The notes under the pieces were generated by a model. The model saw only the letters and a list, made by a program, of their open reading frames with translations. It did no database searches and was not told where the DNA came from. DNA of 28,409 nt from contig CAAEAB010000168.1 of assembly GCA_900753685.1 (NCBI GenBank), forward strand, positions 1 to 28,409, written 5' to 3'. The translations under genes were made by a program, and so were the position numbers. The DNA is from Lachnospiraceae bacterium. GTDB lineage: Bacteria; Bacillota; Clostridia; Lachnospirales; Lachnospiraceae. This document shows, piece by piece, positions 1-7,863 of the stretch. Every line of letters starts with the position of its first letter. The stretch's first letter is position 1.

Positions 1-110
1 TATTCAATTTTCAGCCACCATATGATGGCTTATTTGTAATGCTCAAATTTATACTCTATCCGCTATCTCTTAGTTTCAAACTTACCTCCAACATAAAACT
101 CTATATTCTA
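1..110. other. Left-edge non-coding stretch, nothing recognised
   Basis: This stretch lies downstream of the VanY-type gene. It is AT-rich. The only structure I see is a short imperfect palindrome around CCATATGATGG (18-28), with no T-tract on the minus strand, so I do not call it a terminator. Confidence 0.3.
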
Positions 111-707
111 TCATACACGATTTATACCGGATAATGCAAGAAGATGGTAATATTCTTCCAGCGTTAAGCCTTCTTTTTTTAAGTATAGGGCAAGAGGCTG
201 ACCGACGTATCGAAAATGCCAGGGTTCGTAGGCATATCCGGTGATGTTTTCCTTGCCGGCGGGGTAGCGGAGGATAAAGCCGTAGGCCGGCGCATTTTCC
301 CGTAGCCATGCACCCTCACGGGTATTTTCAAAATCTGTTGTCAGGGCCAGACGGATGGAGGGCGTGGATATGTCCATGGCAAGTCCTGTTTGATGCTCGC
401 TCGTTCCGGGGCTGGCAGAATACAGGAAGGTATGGGCTTCACCTTTGACGGCCAGGTTGTGCTCATAGATGTTTTTCTGGCGTTTGTAGGAGCGGTAGCC
501 AGAGATGCCGGTCAGATTCAGCCCGGCTGCTTTTGCGTCATGAAACATGGCTTCAAGGGCGCGGGCGGCGGGAACGCGCATATAATTTCGCAGATCGTCG
601 CCGATGTAAGCAAAGGGAATGTTTACCGGCGTCAAATCGGAAGGAACAAAATCTTCGGTTAGAGGATGGGATTTATTAACAAGTATGCCCAAATAATCAT
701 TGCTCAT
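111..707 (-). CDS. VanY/D-alanyl-D-alanine carboxypeptidase-type metallopeptidase (M15B), no signal peptide
   Basis: Predicted zinc D,D-carboxypeptidase or dipeptidase, a family that trims the terminal D-Ala of peptidoglycan stem peptides. The 198-aa product has the family signature in order: GISGYRSY (67-74), SEHQTGLAMDIS (103-114) with the zinc ligands H105 and D112, and EPWHFRYVG (161-169) with catalytic E161 and zinc ligand H164. The ATG at 707 follows a GGGTGA ribosome site 4 nt away. An in-frame TAA lies nine codons upstream (732-734), so the protein cannot be extended. The oddity is that most VanY proteins carry an N-terminal signal or anchor, and here the N-terminus (MSNDYLGILVNK) has neither. 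It may act in the cytosol on recycled muropeptides or D-Ala-D-Ala, or leave by a non-classical route; that is inference. It is transcribed away from the next gene. No hairpin terminator is visible in 1-110. Confidence 0.85.
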   Translation of the reverse strand: MSNDYLGILVNKSHPLTEDFVPSDLTPVNIPFAYIGDDLRNYMRVPAARALEAMFHDAKAAGLNLTGISGYRSYKRQKNIYEHNLAVKGEAHTFLYSASPGTSEHQTGLAMDISTPSIRLALTTDFENTREGAWLRENAPAYGFILRYPAGKENITGYAYEPWHFRYVGQPLALYLKKEGLTLEEYYHLLALSGINRV

Positions 708-818
708 AAAATCACCCGGGAAAGCTTTAATTTAATCTATGTAAAAAAGATGGGAAGGTGCGGAACCATCCTGTAAAAATAAGCATATCATAATTGTGAA
801 TAGTGACGGGAGGCGTTT

Positions 819-1184
819 ATGGATTATCGAAATCTCCATCAAATGAATTTATATGACGTGTTTGGCGACAGTCCATGGACTCAGGAGGATATGTTCTTAA
901 AGGACAGGGAGTATATGAAAAAATTATGTCCCAAGCAAAACCGGGAAATGCTCCGGTGGGTCGAGGATGTCTGCGATGAGGAGGAGTATGACGGAAGCTG
1001 TATGTATGACGAATATCCGGATACGGCAGCAATGGAACAATTGGTGGATAAGGCCTATATCCGAGCCGGACGGCCGGAGCCGGAGGACTGGAGTCGGGCG
1101 CTGCTCTCAAGTTTGCTCTATGATGAAATATGCTATCGGAGGAATCGGCGCAGAGATTTTAAGCAGAGGCTTTATCCAAGGTGA
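819..1184 (+). CDS. Small acidic protein of unknown function
   Basis: I do not recognise a named family. The ORF encodes 121 aa with a good ribosome site (GGGAGG about 6 nt before the ATG). The protein is soluble, rich in acidic residues and tyrosine, with two short conserved-looking blocks: DVFGDSPWTQEDMFLKD near the N-terminus and YDGSCMYDEYPD in the middle. The last residues are basic (RRNRRRDFKQR). There is no signal peptide, membrane segment or cysteine cluster. I recall similar short proteins beginning with an NLYDVFGDSPW-like block in other Lachnospiraceae, without an assigned function. It lies 74 bp before the methyltransferase on the same strand and may be co-transcribed with it, although a GC-rich hairpin (1190-1209) separates them. 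Confidence 0.75.
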   Translation: MDYRNLHQMNLYDVFGDSPWTQEDMFLKDREYMKKLCPKQNREMLRWVEDVCDEEEYDGSCMYDEYPDTAAMEQLVDKAYIRAGRPEPEDWSRALLSSLLYDEICYRRNRRRDFKQRLYPR

Positions 1185-1189
1185 GGCGC

Positions 1190-1209
1190 GGGGCGGCACA
1201 GGCCGCCCC
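1190..1209 (+). other. GC-rich hairpin without T-tract
   Basis: GGGGCGGC (1190-1197) pairs perfectly with GCCGCCCC (1202-1209) around a 4-nt ACAG loop, just after the stop of the small acidic protein. The following bases (TTGTGAAGTC) are not a T-run, so this is a poor intrinsic terminator. It could be an mRNA 3'-end stabiliser, a pause site, or a chance feature. Confidence 0.4.
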
Positions 1210-1258
1210 TTGTGAAGTCGGGGCCGCTGTGGTAAAATGTTTCAGAGAGGATTTGATT

Positions 1259-2488
1259 ATGAAACATTTTGAAGAAATTTTAGATACCGTTTTAAACTGG
1301 GAGCTTTTGGATATGACATTGAGTCATCGGAAAAATTCTGGAGATATCCAGAAGATAAAGGTTCGTCCGGTAATTATTAAGGACAAGCTTGTATTTCAGG
1401 CGGCCCAGTACACAAAAACCCAGGTTTTTCATAAAAATATTGAGGAAGATGAGATGCGGGAATGGCTGTCTGAGCGTATCCGGAATGATTTTAAGCAGAC
1501 CCAGATTAAGGCCGGAGACAAGGAATATACGCTATTGTCTGGAAAAAAAGGAAATGTTACTGTCAGGGAACGTCATGGAGCAGGCGGCGGGAAGGCGACT
1601 GCGGTCCCGGGAACAGCCTGCGGTCTGCCGGATAAATCTAATTTTTCCCATAACCGGAAAAAGACCTATATTTTACCGGAAGGAACGCCGGTGCCTTTCC
1701 TGGTGGATTTAGGAGTGATGACAACAGAGGGGCGAATTGTCCGGTCAAAATATGATAAGTATCGTCAGATTAACCGCTTTTTGGAGTTTATTCAGGATGT
1801 GCTGCCGGAGCTTCCGAAGGGGCGGGAATTGACGATGATTGATTTTGGCTGCGGGAAATCCTACCTGACCTTTGCCATGTATTACTATTTAAATATTTTG
1901 ATGGGTTATTCGGTGAAGATGATCGGTCTCGATTTGAAGGCCGATGTGATCCGGCATTGCAATGAGCTTCGGGATAAATATGGCTATGAGAAGCTGGAAT
2001 TTATTCACGGAGATATTGCCGATTTCGAGGGGGCCGATGCGGTGGATATGGTCGTGACGCTCCATGCCTGTGATACGGCTACGGATTATGCGCTGTATAA
2101 GGCAATTCGATGGAACGCGCGGGTGATTCTGTCAGTTCCATGCTGTCAGCATGAATTGAACGGACAGATAAAAAATGAGCTTCTGGCGCCGGTATTGCAT
2201 TATGGATTACTGAAAGAACGGATGGCGGCTTTGATTACGGACGGCCTGCGGGGCCAGCTTCTGGAAGCAGCCGGCTATAAGACGCAGCTTTTGGAATTTA
2301 TTGATATGGAGCATACGCCGAAAAATATTTTAATTCGTGGGGTAAAGGCCGGGGCGTTTAAAGGAAGCCGGAAAAAAGGGCTGGAGGCTTACGAGAGCTG
2401 TGCCGAGGGGCTTCATGGTGATCTGACATTGTACCGTTTGTTATTTCAGGACTTGAAGAAAGAGGAAGAAATAAAAAATGAAAAATAA
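1259..2488 (+). CDS. SAM-dependent methyltransferase (Methyltransf_32-like)
   Basis: Predicted S-adenosylmethionine-dependent methyltransferase of 409 aa; substrate unknown. An open frame continues to 1181, but the ATG at 1259 has the AGAGAGGA ribosome site about 6 nt upstream and gives the sensible N-terminus MKHFEEILD. The first ~185 residues are a variable substrate-side region. The Rossmann core follows: motif I IDFGCGKSYL (from ~194, with D195 and G197-C-G), the acidic SAM-ribose residue D225 in MIGLDL, motif IV-like VVTLHACDTATDYAL (265-279), then SVPCCQHELN (292-301). The LHACDTATD and PCCQHEL blocks are typical of Pfam Methyltransf_32, a family often annotated only as 'SAM-dependent methyltransferase'. 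The paired cysteines C295-C296 are part of that signature. Its last codons overlap the next gene by 11 bp, so the two are probably translationally coupled. Confidence 0.85.
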   Translation: MKHFEEILDTVLNWELLDMTLSHRKNSGDIQKIKVRPVIIKDKLVFQAAQYTKTQVFHKNIEEDEMREWLSERIRNDFKQTQIKAGDKEYTLLSGKKGNVTVRERHGAGGGKATAVPGTACGLPDKSNFSHNRKKTYILPEGTPVPFLVDLGVMTTEGRIVRSKYDKYRQINRFLEFIQDVLPELPKGRELTMIDFGCGKSYLTFAMYYYLNILMGYSVKMIGLDLKADVIRHCNELRDKYGYEKLEFIHGDIADFEGADAVDMVVTLHACDTATDYALYKAIRWNARVILSVPCCQHELNGQIKNELLAPVLHYGLLKERMAALITDGLRGQLLEAAGYKTQLLEFIDMEHTPKNILIRGVKAGAFKGSRKKGLEAYESCAEGLHGDLTLYRLLFQDLKKEEEIKNEK

Positions 2489-5042
2489 GAAAAAGATATT
2501 GTTTATCGCCGGTTTTTATCTGGTGTCCTTCGTGGCGGCGCTGCTTCTTACAAATCATGTTCTGAATTATGACCGGATCCACCCGTCAAGAAACCAGGGA
2601 GATACGTCGCTGATAAAGCTTTATGCGAAAAATAGCGGTATGAAAATTAATGAAATGGACGCCTATGTTCAGGAAATGAATGCGGCTTATCTGAGGCTGA
2701 GTATAACGCCGGTTTCGGAAAATAAAACCGTCACCCTTCTGATGTCTGAGCCGGTGAACAACGTTGAGACGATATCCTACGTTTTGATGGATGAGAATAA
2801 CAGTCAGGAGATTGAATCGGGCGAGTGCCCAAAAATCCAGCGTGTGGAGGGAGAACGTCAGACAGAAATCTGTTTTCAGTCGGATTTACAGCCAGGCAGA
2901 GAATATTGTCTTAATCTGACCGTTCAGGATGATGATCGGCAGACGTATTACTATTACACCCGCGTTGTCTATGGAAACAATCTTCAGGCCTATGATAAAC
3001 TCCAGTTTGTCTCGGATTTTCATACGGCTATTTTTGAAAAGACGGCCTCCACGCGGATTGCAGAGTATTTGGCCTTTTCATCGGATGCTTCCAGTAATGA
3101 TTTTCGGAAGGTGTCTATCGCCTCCGACAGTGATATTGTCACCTGGGGCGATTTAAATCCTGAGGTTGTCAGCGAGGTGGATATGACGATTCTTAATCTG
3201 GACAGCCAGACAGGAGAAATCCAGATTGTCTATGAAATTGAAGCCAGGGATGACAGCGGAAATGATTATAATTATATGGTCAGAGAATTATACGAGGTAT
3301 CCTCCACCGGAAGTACGGTAAGTCTTCTTGATTATTCCAGAACGATGGAAGAGAAGCTGGATGAGCAGTCCTTTGTATTCAATAATAACCGGATGCGCCT
3401 CGGAATCGTAGATGAAAGTAAGATGGATATTCAGGTGTACGGCAAAGAGGAGTCGGAGGAAGAGGAAACCCAGTCTGGCGAGACCGTTTCGGAGAGCCAG
3501 GCCCAGGATGAAACGGAATATAATACGTATATCAGTTTTGTGGCTGATGGCGGGCTGTGGGTTTATAATACTCGGGATAATATATTGACTCAGGCCTTTG
3601 GTTTTGAGCGGAAAAGCCAGGTAAGCCATCGGGATTCAAGTTATATGAACCATGGGGTTAAGGTTTTGAGGACCGAAGAAAACGGCGATCTGTATTTTGC
3701 TGTTTATGGCTATATGTATAATGGGGATAATGAGGGGCAGTTTGGTATTTCAGTCAACTATTATAACCGGGTGGACGGAACCTATTCGGAACTTCTGTTT
3801 ATCCCTTATGATAAGAATTTTACCATGCTGAATCGGGGAATTCAGAAGATGGCTTTTGTTGATGCTGACGATATGCTGTATATCTGTCTGGAGGATACGA
3901 TTTACCGGTTTGATATCTATATGAAAACGTCGGAAATTATCCTGGAACAGGCTGAATCGGAGGACTGTGTGATCTCGGGAGACGGCCGGGGTGTTGTCAT
4001 TTGCCATCGGGATACAGCCGGAACGGTGAGCGAAATTGAGTGGCGTAATCTGGAGACTGGAGAGTCTCGGGAAATCTACAGGCAGACTCAAGACCTGGTA
4101 TTGATCGGCATGCTCGGTGAAAACATGGTCTATGGCGTCGGGACGATTTCTGGCGAAGAGCAGCGTCTGGATGCTTTGTATATTGTGGACGAGGAGTTAA
4201 ATGTCCTTAAGGAATACACAGTTTCCGGCGGTTACATTACTGGGGCGTCGATTGATGAAAATCTGCTTGAAATATCCCGACGGGGAAATAATCAGGAAGA
4301 GATGCCGGTAGATTATATTTTATATAATGAGAGCGATACCCAGAATATTAGTACGATAGATGTTCGAGATGATGCCCGGCAGAGAGAAACCTGGCTTGTG
4401 ACCGAAGAATACGGTTACGATATGCCGGTTGTACTTTCTGCGAGAGGAATCGAGTCTTATCGGAATACACATATGGAATTCCAGGCACAGAGTGAAGACT
4501 ATACGGGCTATTTCGTTTATAATAATGAAAATCTCATGAAATATCCAACGTTCAAGGAGGCATATTCGGAGGCCCTGGAAAACGGCGGTAAGGTTTTAGA
4601 CAGTCTGGGACGCATTATCAGCCGTCCGTCGGTGCTCGCTGAAGAAAAGGATTTGAACGGATATAATATTACGTTGGCCGAAACGGACGTCATGGCCCAG
4701 CAGCGAGCCGTACTTGAGTGGATTTTCAAGTACGAAAAGATAAGCGGGGAGCCGGTTTTAGACAGTGATGATATGTTGGAAAATCTTCAGACAAATCTGC
4801 CGGATTTTCATGTGGTCGATATGACGGGCATTGCCCTGGATGACGCTCTGACTATGATTTCTGACGGCTATCCGTTGATTGTTGTAAATAGTGAAGGAAC
4901 CTGGTGTGTTGTCGAGGGATATGTCAACGGCTATATTGTCGTTGCCGACCCGAAGGACGGCACTGTCTCCGGCTATGAGCGGGATTCTGCTGTGAACGGC
5001 ATCGCATCCTCCGGAAATGTTATTTACAGTTATTACAAATAA
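2478..5042 (+). CDS. Large membrane-anchored extracellular protein with a degenerate C39-peptidase-like C-terminal domain
   Basis: An 854-aa protein that I cannot assign to a named family. Residues 1-4 are positive and about 7-28 form a single hydrophobic segment (ILFIAGFYLVSFVAALLL), so the bulk is probably outside the cell as a type II anchored protein. Residues ~60-175 look beta-rich. A strongly acidic linker (EESEEEETQSGE) starts near 325. After it comes a long stretch of repeated short beta-strands that could be propeller-like. The last ~120 residues resemble a papain-like C39 domain: AQQRAVLEWIF (740-750) sits where the catalytic-Cys helix would be, and GYPLIVV...GTWCVVEGYVNGYIVVADPKDG (797-827) matches the His/Asp half. 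The catalytic Cys and His are not at the expected positions, so it is probably inactive. The 11-bp overlap with the methyltransferase suggests one operon. A bidirectional terminator follows. Confidence 0.75.
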   Translation: MKNKKKILFIAGFYLVSFVAALLLTNHVLNYDRIHPSRNQGDTSLIKLYAKNSGMKINEMDAYVQEMNAAYLRLSITPVSENKTVTLLMSEPVNNVETISYVLMDENNSQEIESGECPKIQRVEGERQTEICFQSDLQPGREYCLNLTVQDDDRQTYYYYTRVVYGNNLQAYDKLQFVSDFHTAIFEKTASTRIAEYLAFSSDASSNDFRKVSIASDSDIVTWGDLNPEVVSEVDMTILNLDSQTGEIQIVYEIEARDDSGNDYNYMVRELYEVSSTGSTVSLLDYSRTMEEKLDEQSFVFNNNRMRLGIVDESKMDIQVYGKEESEEEETQSGETVSESQAQDETEYNTYISFVADGGLWVYNTRDNILTQAFGFERKSQVSHRDSSYMNHGVKVLRTEENGDLYFAVYGYMYNGDNEGQFGISVNYYNRVDGTYSELLFIPYDKNFTMLNRGIQKMAFVDADDMLYICLEDTIYRFDIYMKTSEIILEQAESEDCVISGDGRGVVICHRDTAGTVSEIEWRNLETGESREIYRQTQDLVLIGMLGENMVYGVGTISGEEQRLDALYIVDEELNVLKEYTVSGGYITGASIDENLLEISRRGNNQEEMPVDYILYNESDTQNISTIDVRDDARQRETWLVTEEYGYDMPVVLSARGIESYRNTHMEFQAQSEDYTGYFVYNNENLMKYPTFKEAYSEALENGGKVLDSLGRIISRPSVLAEEKDLNGYNITLAETDVMAQQRAVLEWIFKYEKISGEPVLDSDDMLENLQTNLPDFHVVDMTGIALDDALTMISDGYPLIVVNSEGTWCVVEGYVNGYIVVADPKDGTVSGYERDSAVNGIASSGNVIYSYYK

Positions 5043-5050
5043 GTGAACAT

Positions 5051-5105
5051 AAAAACATCCTCCAAAGAAAGCCTTTTCACAAGCTTTCCGGGGAGGATGT
5101 TTTTT
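5051..5105. terminator. Bidirectional intrinsic terminator
   Basis: AAAACATCCTCC pairs with GGAGGATGTTTT, and an inner GAAAGC/GCTTTC continues the stem. The element is flanked by T5 on the plus side and A-rich sequence (T-rich on the minus strand) on the other. It sits between two convergent genes and can serve both. Confidence 0.9.
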
Positions 5106-5112
5106 ATATGGC

Positions 5113-6228
5113 TTATTTCAGGTTTTCCGGGTTGAGACTGTCAAGTTCTGGTAGAACAAAGCGTCCATCCTTGCGGATAAGAACGTCGTCAAACCAGATG
5201 CTGCCGCCGCCGTATTCGGGCCGCTGGATACAAACCAAATCCCAGTGGATGGCGGAATGGTTTCCGTTTGGCGCTTCATCGTAGCAGTTGCCCGGCGTGA
5301 AGTGGAAGGAGCCCATAATTTTCTCATCAAAGAGGGTATCCTTCATTGGACTTAAAATGTATGGATTGACGCCCAGGGCGAATTCACCGATATAGCGGGC
5401 GCCGTCGTCGGTATCAAGCACCTGATTGATTCGTTGAGTGTCGTTGGCCGTCGCCTTGATGATTTTTCCATTTTCAAAGGTAAAGGAAATGTTTTCAAAG
5501 GTAAAGCCCTGGAAAACGGCCGGGGTATTGTAGGTCAGTGTTCCGTTGATGGAATTTCTGACCGGGGCGGTATAAACCTCGCCGTCAGGAATATTCATGT
5601 TGCCGGAGCATTTGATGGCCGGAATGTCCTTAATGGAGAAGGACAGATTTGTTCCCGGACCTTCGATGTGAACTTTATCCGTTTTATTCATCAGTTCGAT
5701 GAGCGGCGTCATGGCTTCGCCCATTTTTTCATAATCGAGGCAGCAGACGTCAAAATAAAAGTCCTCAAAGGCTTCCAGGCTCTGATTGTTGAGCTGGGCC
5801 ATAGAGTTGTTTGGATAGCGCATGACACACCAGCGCAGCTTCGGCACGCGGATCTCATGATGGACCGGCGTGCTGTAGAGCCTTTCATAGAGTGCCAGGT
5901 TCTCGGCGGGAACATCTGAATTTTCAGAGATATTGTCAGCGCCCCGGACGGCGAGATAGCAGTCCATCTGGGACATTTCCAGAGCGGATACCTGAGCCAT
6001 CAGGCGAAGCTGTTCCTCATTACAGTGAAGCAGCATTTCGCGCTGAACCCTTGGGTTTGTATAGTGGGGGAAAGGCATAGCGCCCACAGCATAGGTTTCT
6101 TTGATTAACTGTCTGGCCAAATCCTCGGTGCTTTCTCCGGTATAGTCAATGTACACCTTATCTCCGGGCTTTACCTGAATGGATTTGTGAATGAGATTGT
6201 GAGCGAATATTTTAATACGTTCATCCAT
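5113..6228 (-). CDS. M29-family aminopeptidase (AmpS/PepS-type)
   Basis: Predicted cytosolic metalloaminopeptidase that removes N-terminal residues from peptides. The 371-aa product begins MDERIKIFAH at an ATG with AGGAAG 7 nt upstream; the frame stays open to 6525 but that stretch overlaps asnS and has no ribosome site. Family residues are present in the right order and spacing: E217 in DGEVYTAPV, E282 in YIGEFALGVNP, H309 in GSFHFTPGNCY, and H328/D330 in AIHWDLV. These match the dimetal ligands and catalytic residues of the M29 group. The N-terminal half is the typical alpha/beta domain (GDKVYIDYTGES). The length is slightly below the ~410 aa usual for the family. It is a monocistronic gene between a bidirectional terminator and the divergent asnS. 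Its leader can fold into a nested hairpin (6260-6302). Confidence 0.9.
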   Translation of the reverse strand: MDERIKIFAHNLIHKSIQVKPGDKVYIDYTGESTEDLARQLIKETYAVGAMPFPHYTNPRVQREMLLHCNEEQLRLMAQVSALEMSQMDCYLAVRGADNISENSDVPAENLALYERLYSTPVHHEIRVPKLRWCVMRYPNNSMAQLNNQSLEAFEDFYFDVCCLDYEKMGEAMTPLIELMNKTDKVHIEGPGTNLSFSIKDIPAIKCSGNMNIPDGEVYTAPVRNSINGTLTYNTPAVFQGFTFENISFTFENGKIIKATANDTQRINQVLDTDDGARYIGEFALGVNPYILSPMKDTLFDEKIMGSFHFTPGNCYDEAPNGNHSAIHWDLVCIQRPEYGGGSIWFDDVLIRKDGRFVLPELDSLNPENLK

Positions 6229-6259
6229 ATAAAAACTTCCTTTCTGAGTGTTAATGATA

Positions 6260-6302
6260 GTGAAACCGTAAACTCTGTTTTTTGAAGTTTTCCTTGTTTC
6301 AC
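6260..6302 (-). promoter_or_regulatory. Nested 5'-leader hairpin of the M29 aminopeptidase gene
   Basis: On the minus strand GTGAAAC (6302-6296) pairs with GTTTCAC (6266-6260), and inside it AAACT pairs with AGTTT. It would begin almost at the predicted transcription start, about 7 nt after the -10 at 6312-6307. It may protect the 5' end or be regulatory. No T-run follows, so it is not a terminator. Confidence 0.35.
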
Positions 6303-6306
6303 GGGT

Positions 6307-6335
6307 ATTATACATCTGAATTTCTGTAAAGTCCA
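6307..6335 (-). promoter_or_regulatory. Putative sigma-A promoter of the M29 aminopeptidase gene
   Basis: On the minus strand a perfect -10 TATAAT (6312-6307) is preceded by TGGACT (6335-6330, 4 of 6 matches to TTGACA) with a 17-bp spacer. It overlaps the asnS promoter region facing the other way. Confidence 0.5.
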
Positions 6336-6359
6336 CCTTTACGAAAGGTAAAATATAAT
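6335..6359 (+). promoter_or_regulatory. Putative asnS promoter with an inverted repeat in the spacer
   Basis: There is a perfect -10 TATAAT at 6354-6359, 41 bp before the asnS start. The -35 is poor (TCCACC or similar at 6332-6337). A 6-3-6 inverted repeat ACCTTT-ACG-AAAGGT (6335-6349) fills the spacer, where a repressor or activator dimer could sit. I saw no T-box leader; the leader is too short for one. Confidence 0.4.
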
Positions 6360-6400
6360 GTAAAATAAAGAAGATCGATAATAATACGGGGGTATTCGAG

Positions 6401-7792
6401 ATGGATTTAGTAACAGTAAGGGAATTATATCGAAATTCTTCAAAATATGTAGATGAAAAGGTAAAAATTGGAGGTTGGGTCCGCAATCTGAGAGATTCTA
6501 AAACCTTTGGATTTCTCGTGATCAATGACGGAACTTATTTCCAGACACTTCAGGTTGTTTTTGGTGAACAGTTGGATAATTTTCAGGATGTTTGCCGACT
6601 GAATGTGGGAGCGGCAGTGATTGTCGAAGGAACGTTGGTGGCAACGCCGAAGGCCAAGCAGCCTTTTGAAATCCAGGCGGACAGTGTTTATGTGGAAGGC
6701 GCTTCCACGCCGGACTACCCGATTCAGCCAAAGCGTCACAGCTTTGAGTATTTGCGGACGATGACCCATTTAAGAGCCCGGACGAATACATTCCAGGCGG
6801 TGTTTCGTGTGCGCTCTCTGATTGCCTATGCGATTCATAAGTTTTTCCAGGAAAGAGATTTTGTCTATGTACACACGCCATTGATTACCGGCAGCGACTG
6901 CGAGGGCGCCGGTGAGATGTTCCGTGTGACGACATTGGACCCGGAAAATATGCCGAAGGATGAAGAGGGACGCGTGGATTATTCCAGAGATTTCTTCGGG
7001 AAAGAAACCAATCTGACGGTCAGCGGCCAGTTAAACGGCGAAACCTTTGCCATGGCTTTCCGTAACATTTACACCTTTGGTCCGACCTTCCGGGCGGAGA
7101 ATTCCAACACAACCCGCCATGCGGCAGAGTTCTGGATGATCGAGCCGGAGATGGCCTTTGCGGATTTGGAGGATAATATGGCTCTGGCGGAAGCTATGCT
7201 GAAATATGTGATTAATTATGTTCTTGAAAATGCACCGGAAGAGATGAATTTCTTTAATCAGTTTGTGGACAAGGGACTGATTGAGCGGCTGAAACATGTG
7301 GCGGGCTCTGATTTTGCCCATGTGACCTATACGGAGGCTGTGGAGCTTTTGGAAAAGCATAATGATAAATTTGAATATAAAGTACACTGGGGGACGGATT
7401 TACAGACAGAGCATGAACGTTATTTGACCGAAAAGGTCTTTAAACGTCCGGTATTTGTCACCGATTATCCGAAGGAGATCAAGGCTTTTTATATGAAGAT
7501 GAATCCGGATAACAAGACGGTGGCGGCTATGGATCTTCTTGTTCCGGGTATCGGTGAGATTATCGGAGGCAGTCAGAGAGAGGATGACTATGATAAATTA
7601 ATTCAGCGGATGAAGGAACTGGGTCTGAAGGAGGAGGATTACGGTTTCTATCTTGATTTGCGCCGGTGGGGTTCTACACGCCATTCCGGGTTCGGCCTTG
7701 GATTTGAGCGCTGCGTTATGTATTTGACCGGTATGGGCAATATCCGCGACGTCATTCCATTCCCGAGAACTGTAAAAAATTGTGATATTTAA
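6401..7792 (+). CDS. asnS: Asparaginyl-tRNA synthetase
   Basis: Charges tRNA-Asn with asparagine using ATP; class II synthetase, subclass IIb, cytosolic. The 463-aa length is normal. The N-terminal OB-fold anticodon-binding domain is seen in [24 protein letters not shown] (~20-43). The catalytic core follows, with motif 2 around [28 protein letters not shown] and motif 3 in [15 protein letters not shown] near the C-terminus. The RAENSNT and EFWMIEPE blocks separate AsnRS from AspRS. The ATG at 6401 has GGGGG about 9 nt upstream. It is followed by an intrinsic terminator (7810-7836). The gene is divergent from the M29 peptidase and shares a 172-bp regulatory gap with it. Confidence 0.97.
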   Translation: MDLVTVRELYRNSSKYVDEKVKIGGWVRNLRDSKTFGFLVINDGTYFQTLQVVFGEQLDNFQDVCRLNVGAAVIVEGTLVATPKAKQPFEIQADSVYVEGASTPDYPIQPKRHSFEYLRTMTHLRARTNTFQAVFRVRSLIAYAIHKFFQERDFVYVHTPLITGSDCEGAGEMFRVTTLDPENMPKDEEGRVDYSRDFFGKETNLTVSGQLNGETFAMAFRNIYTFGPTFRAENSNTTRHAAEFWMIEPEMAFADLEDNMALAEAMLKYVINYVLENAPEEMNFFNQFVDKGLIERLKHVAGSDFAHVTYTEAVELLEKHNDKFEYKVHWGTDLQTEHERYLTEKVFKRPVFVTDYPKEIKAFYMKMNPDNKTVAAMDLLVPGIGEIIGGSQREDDYDKLIQRMKELGLKEEDYGFYLDLRRWGSTRHSGFGLGFERCVMYLTGMGNIRDVIPFPRTVKNCDI

Positions 7793-7809
7793 AAAAGATT
7801 TTGTGATGG

Positions 7810-7836
7810 AAGGCTGCGGCAGGCAGCCTTTCTCTT
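7810..7836 (+). terminator. Intrinsic terminator after asnS
   Basis: AAGGCTGC (7810-7817) pairs with GCAGCCTT (7823-7830) around a 5-nt loop and is followed by TCTCTTTT. Only 27 bp separate it from the next start codon, with no clear promoter in between, so downstream genes may rely on partial read-through. Confidence 0.8.
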
Positions 7837-7863
7837 TTACTAAAGGTAAGGTGACATAAAAAT

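Noticed and set aside
5434..5919. A 161-codon plus-strand frame
   Set aside because: It is antisense to the M29 aminopeptidase, has no family resemblance and no promoter.
5113..6525. The longer 470-codon reading of the M29 peptidase frame
   Set aside because: The extra 99 codons overlap the asnS start and both promoters, lack family similarity, and the internal ATG at 6228 has a good AGGAAG site.
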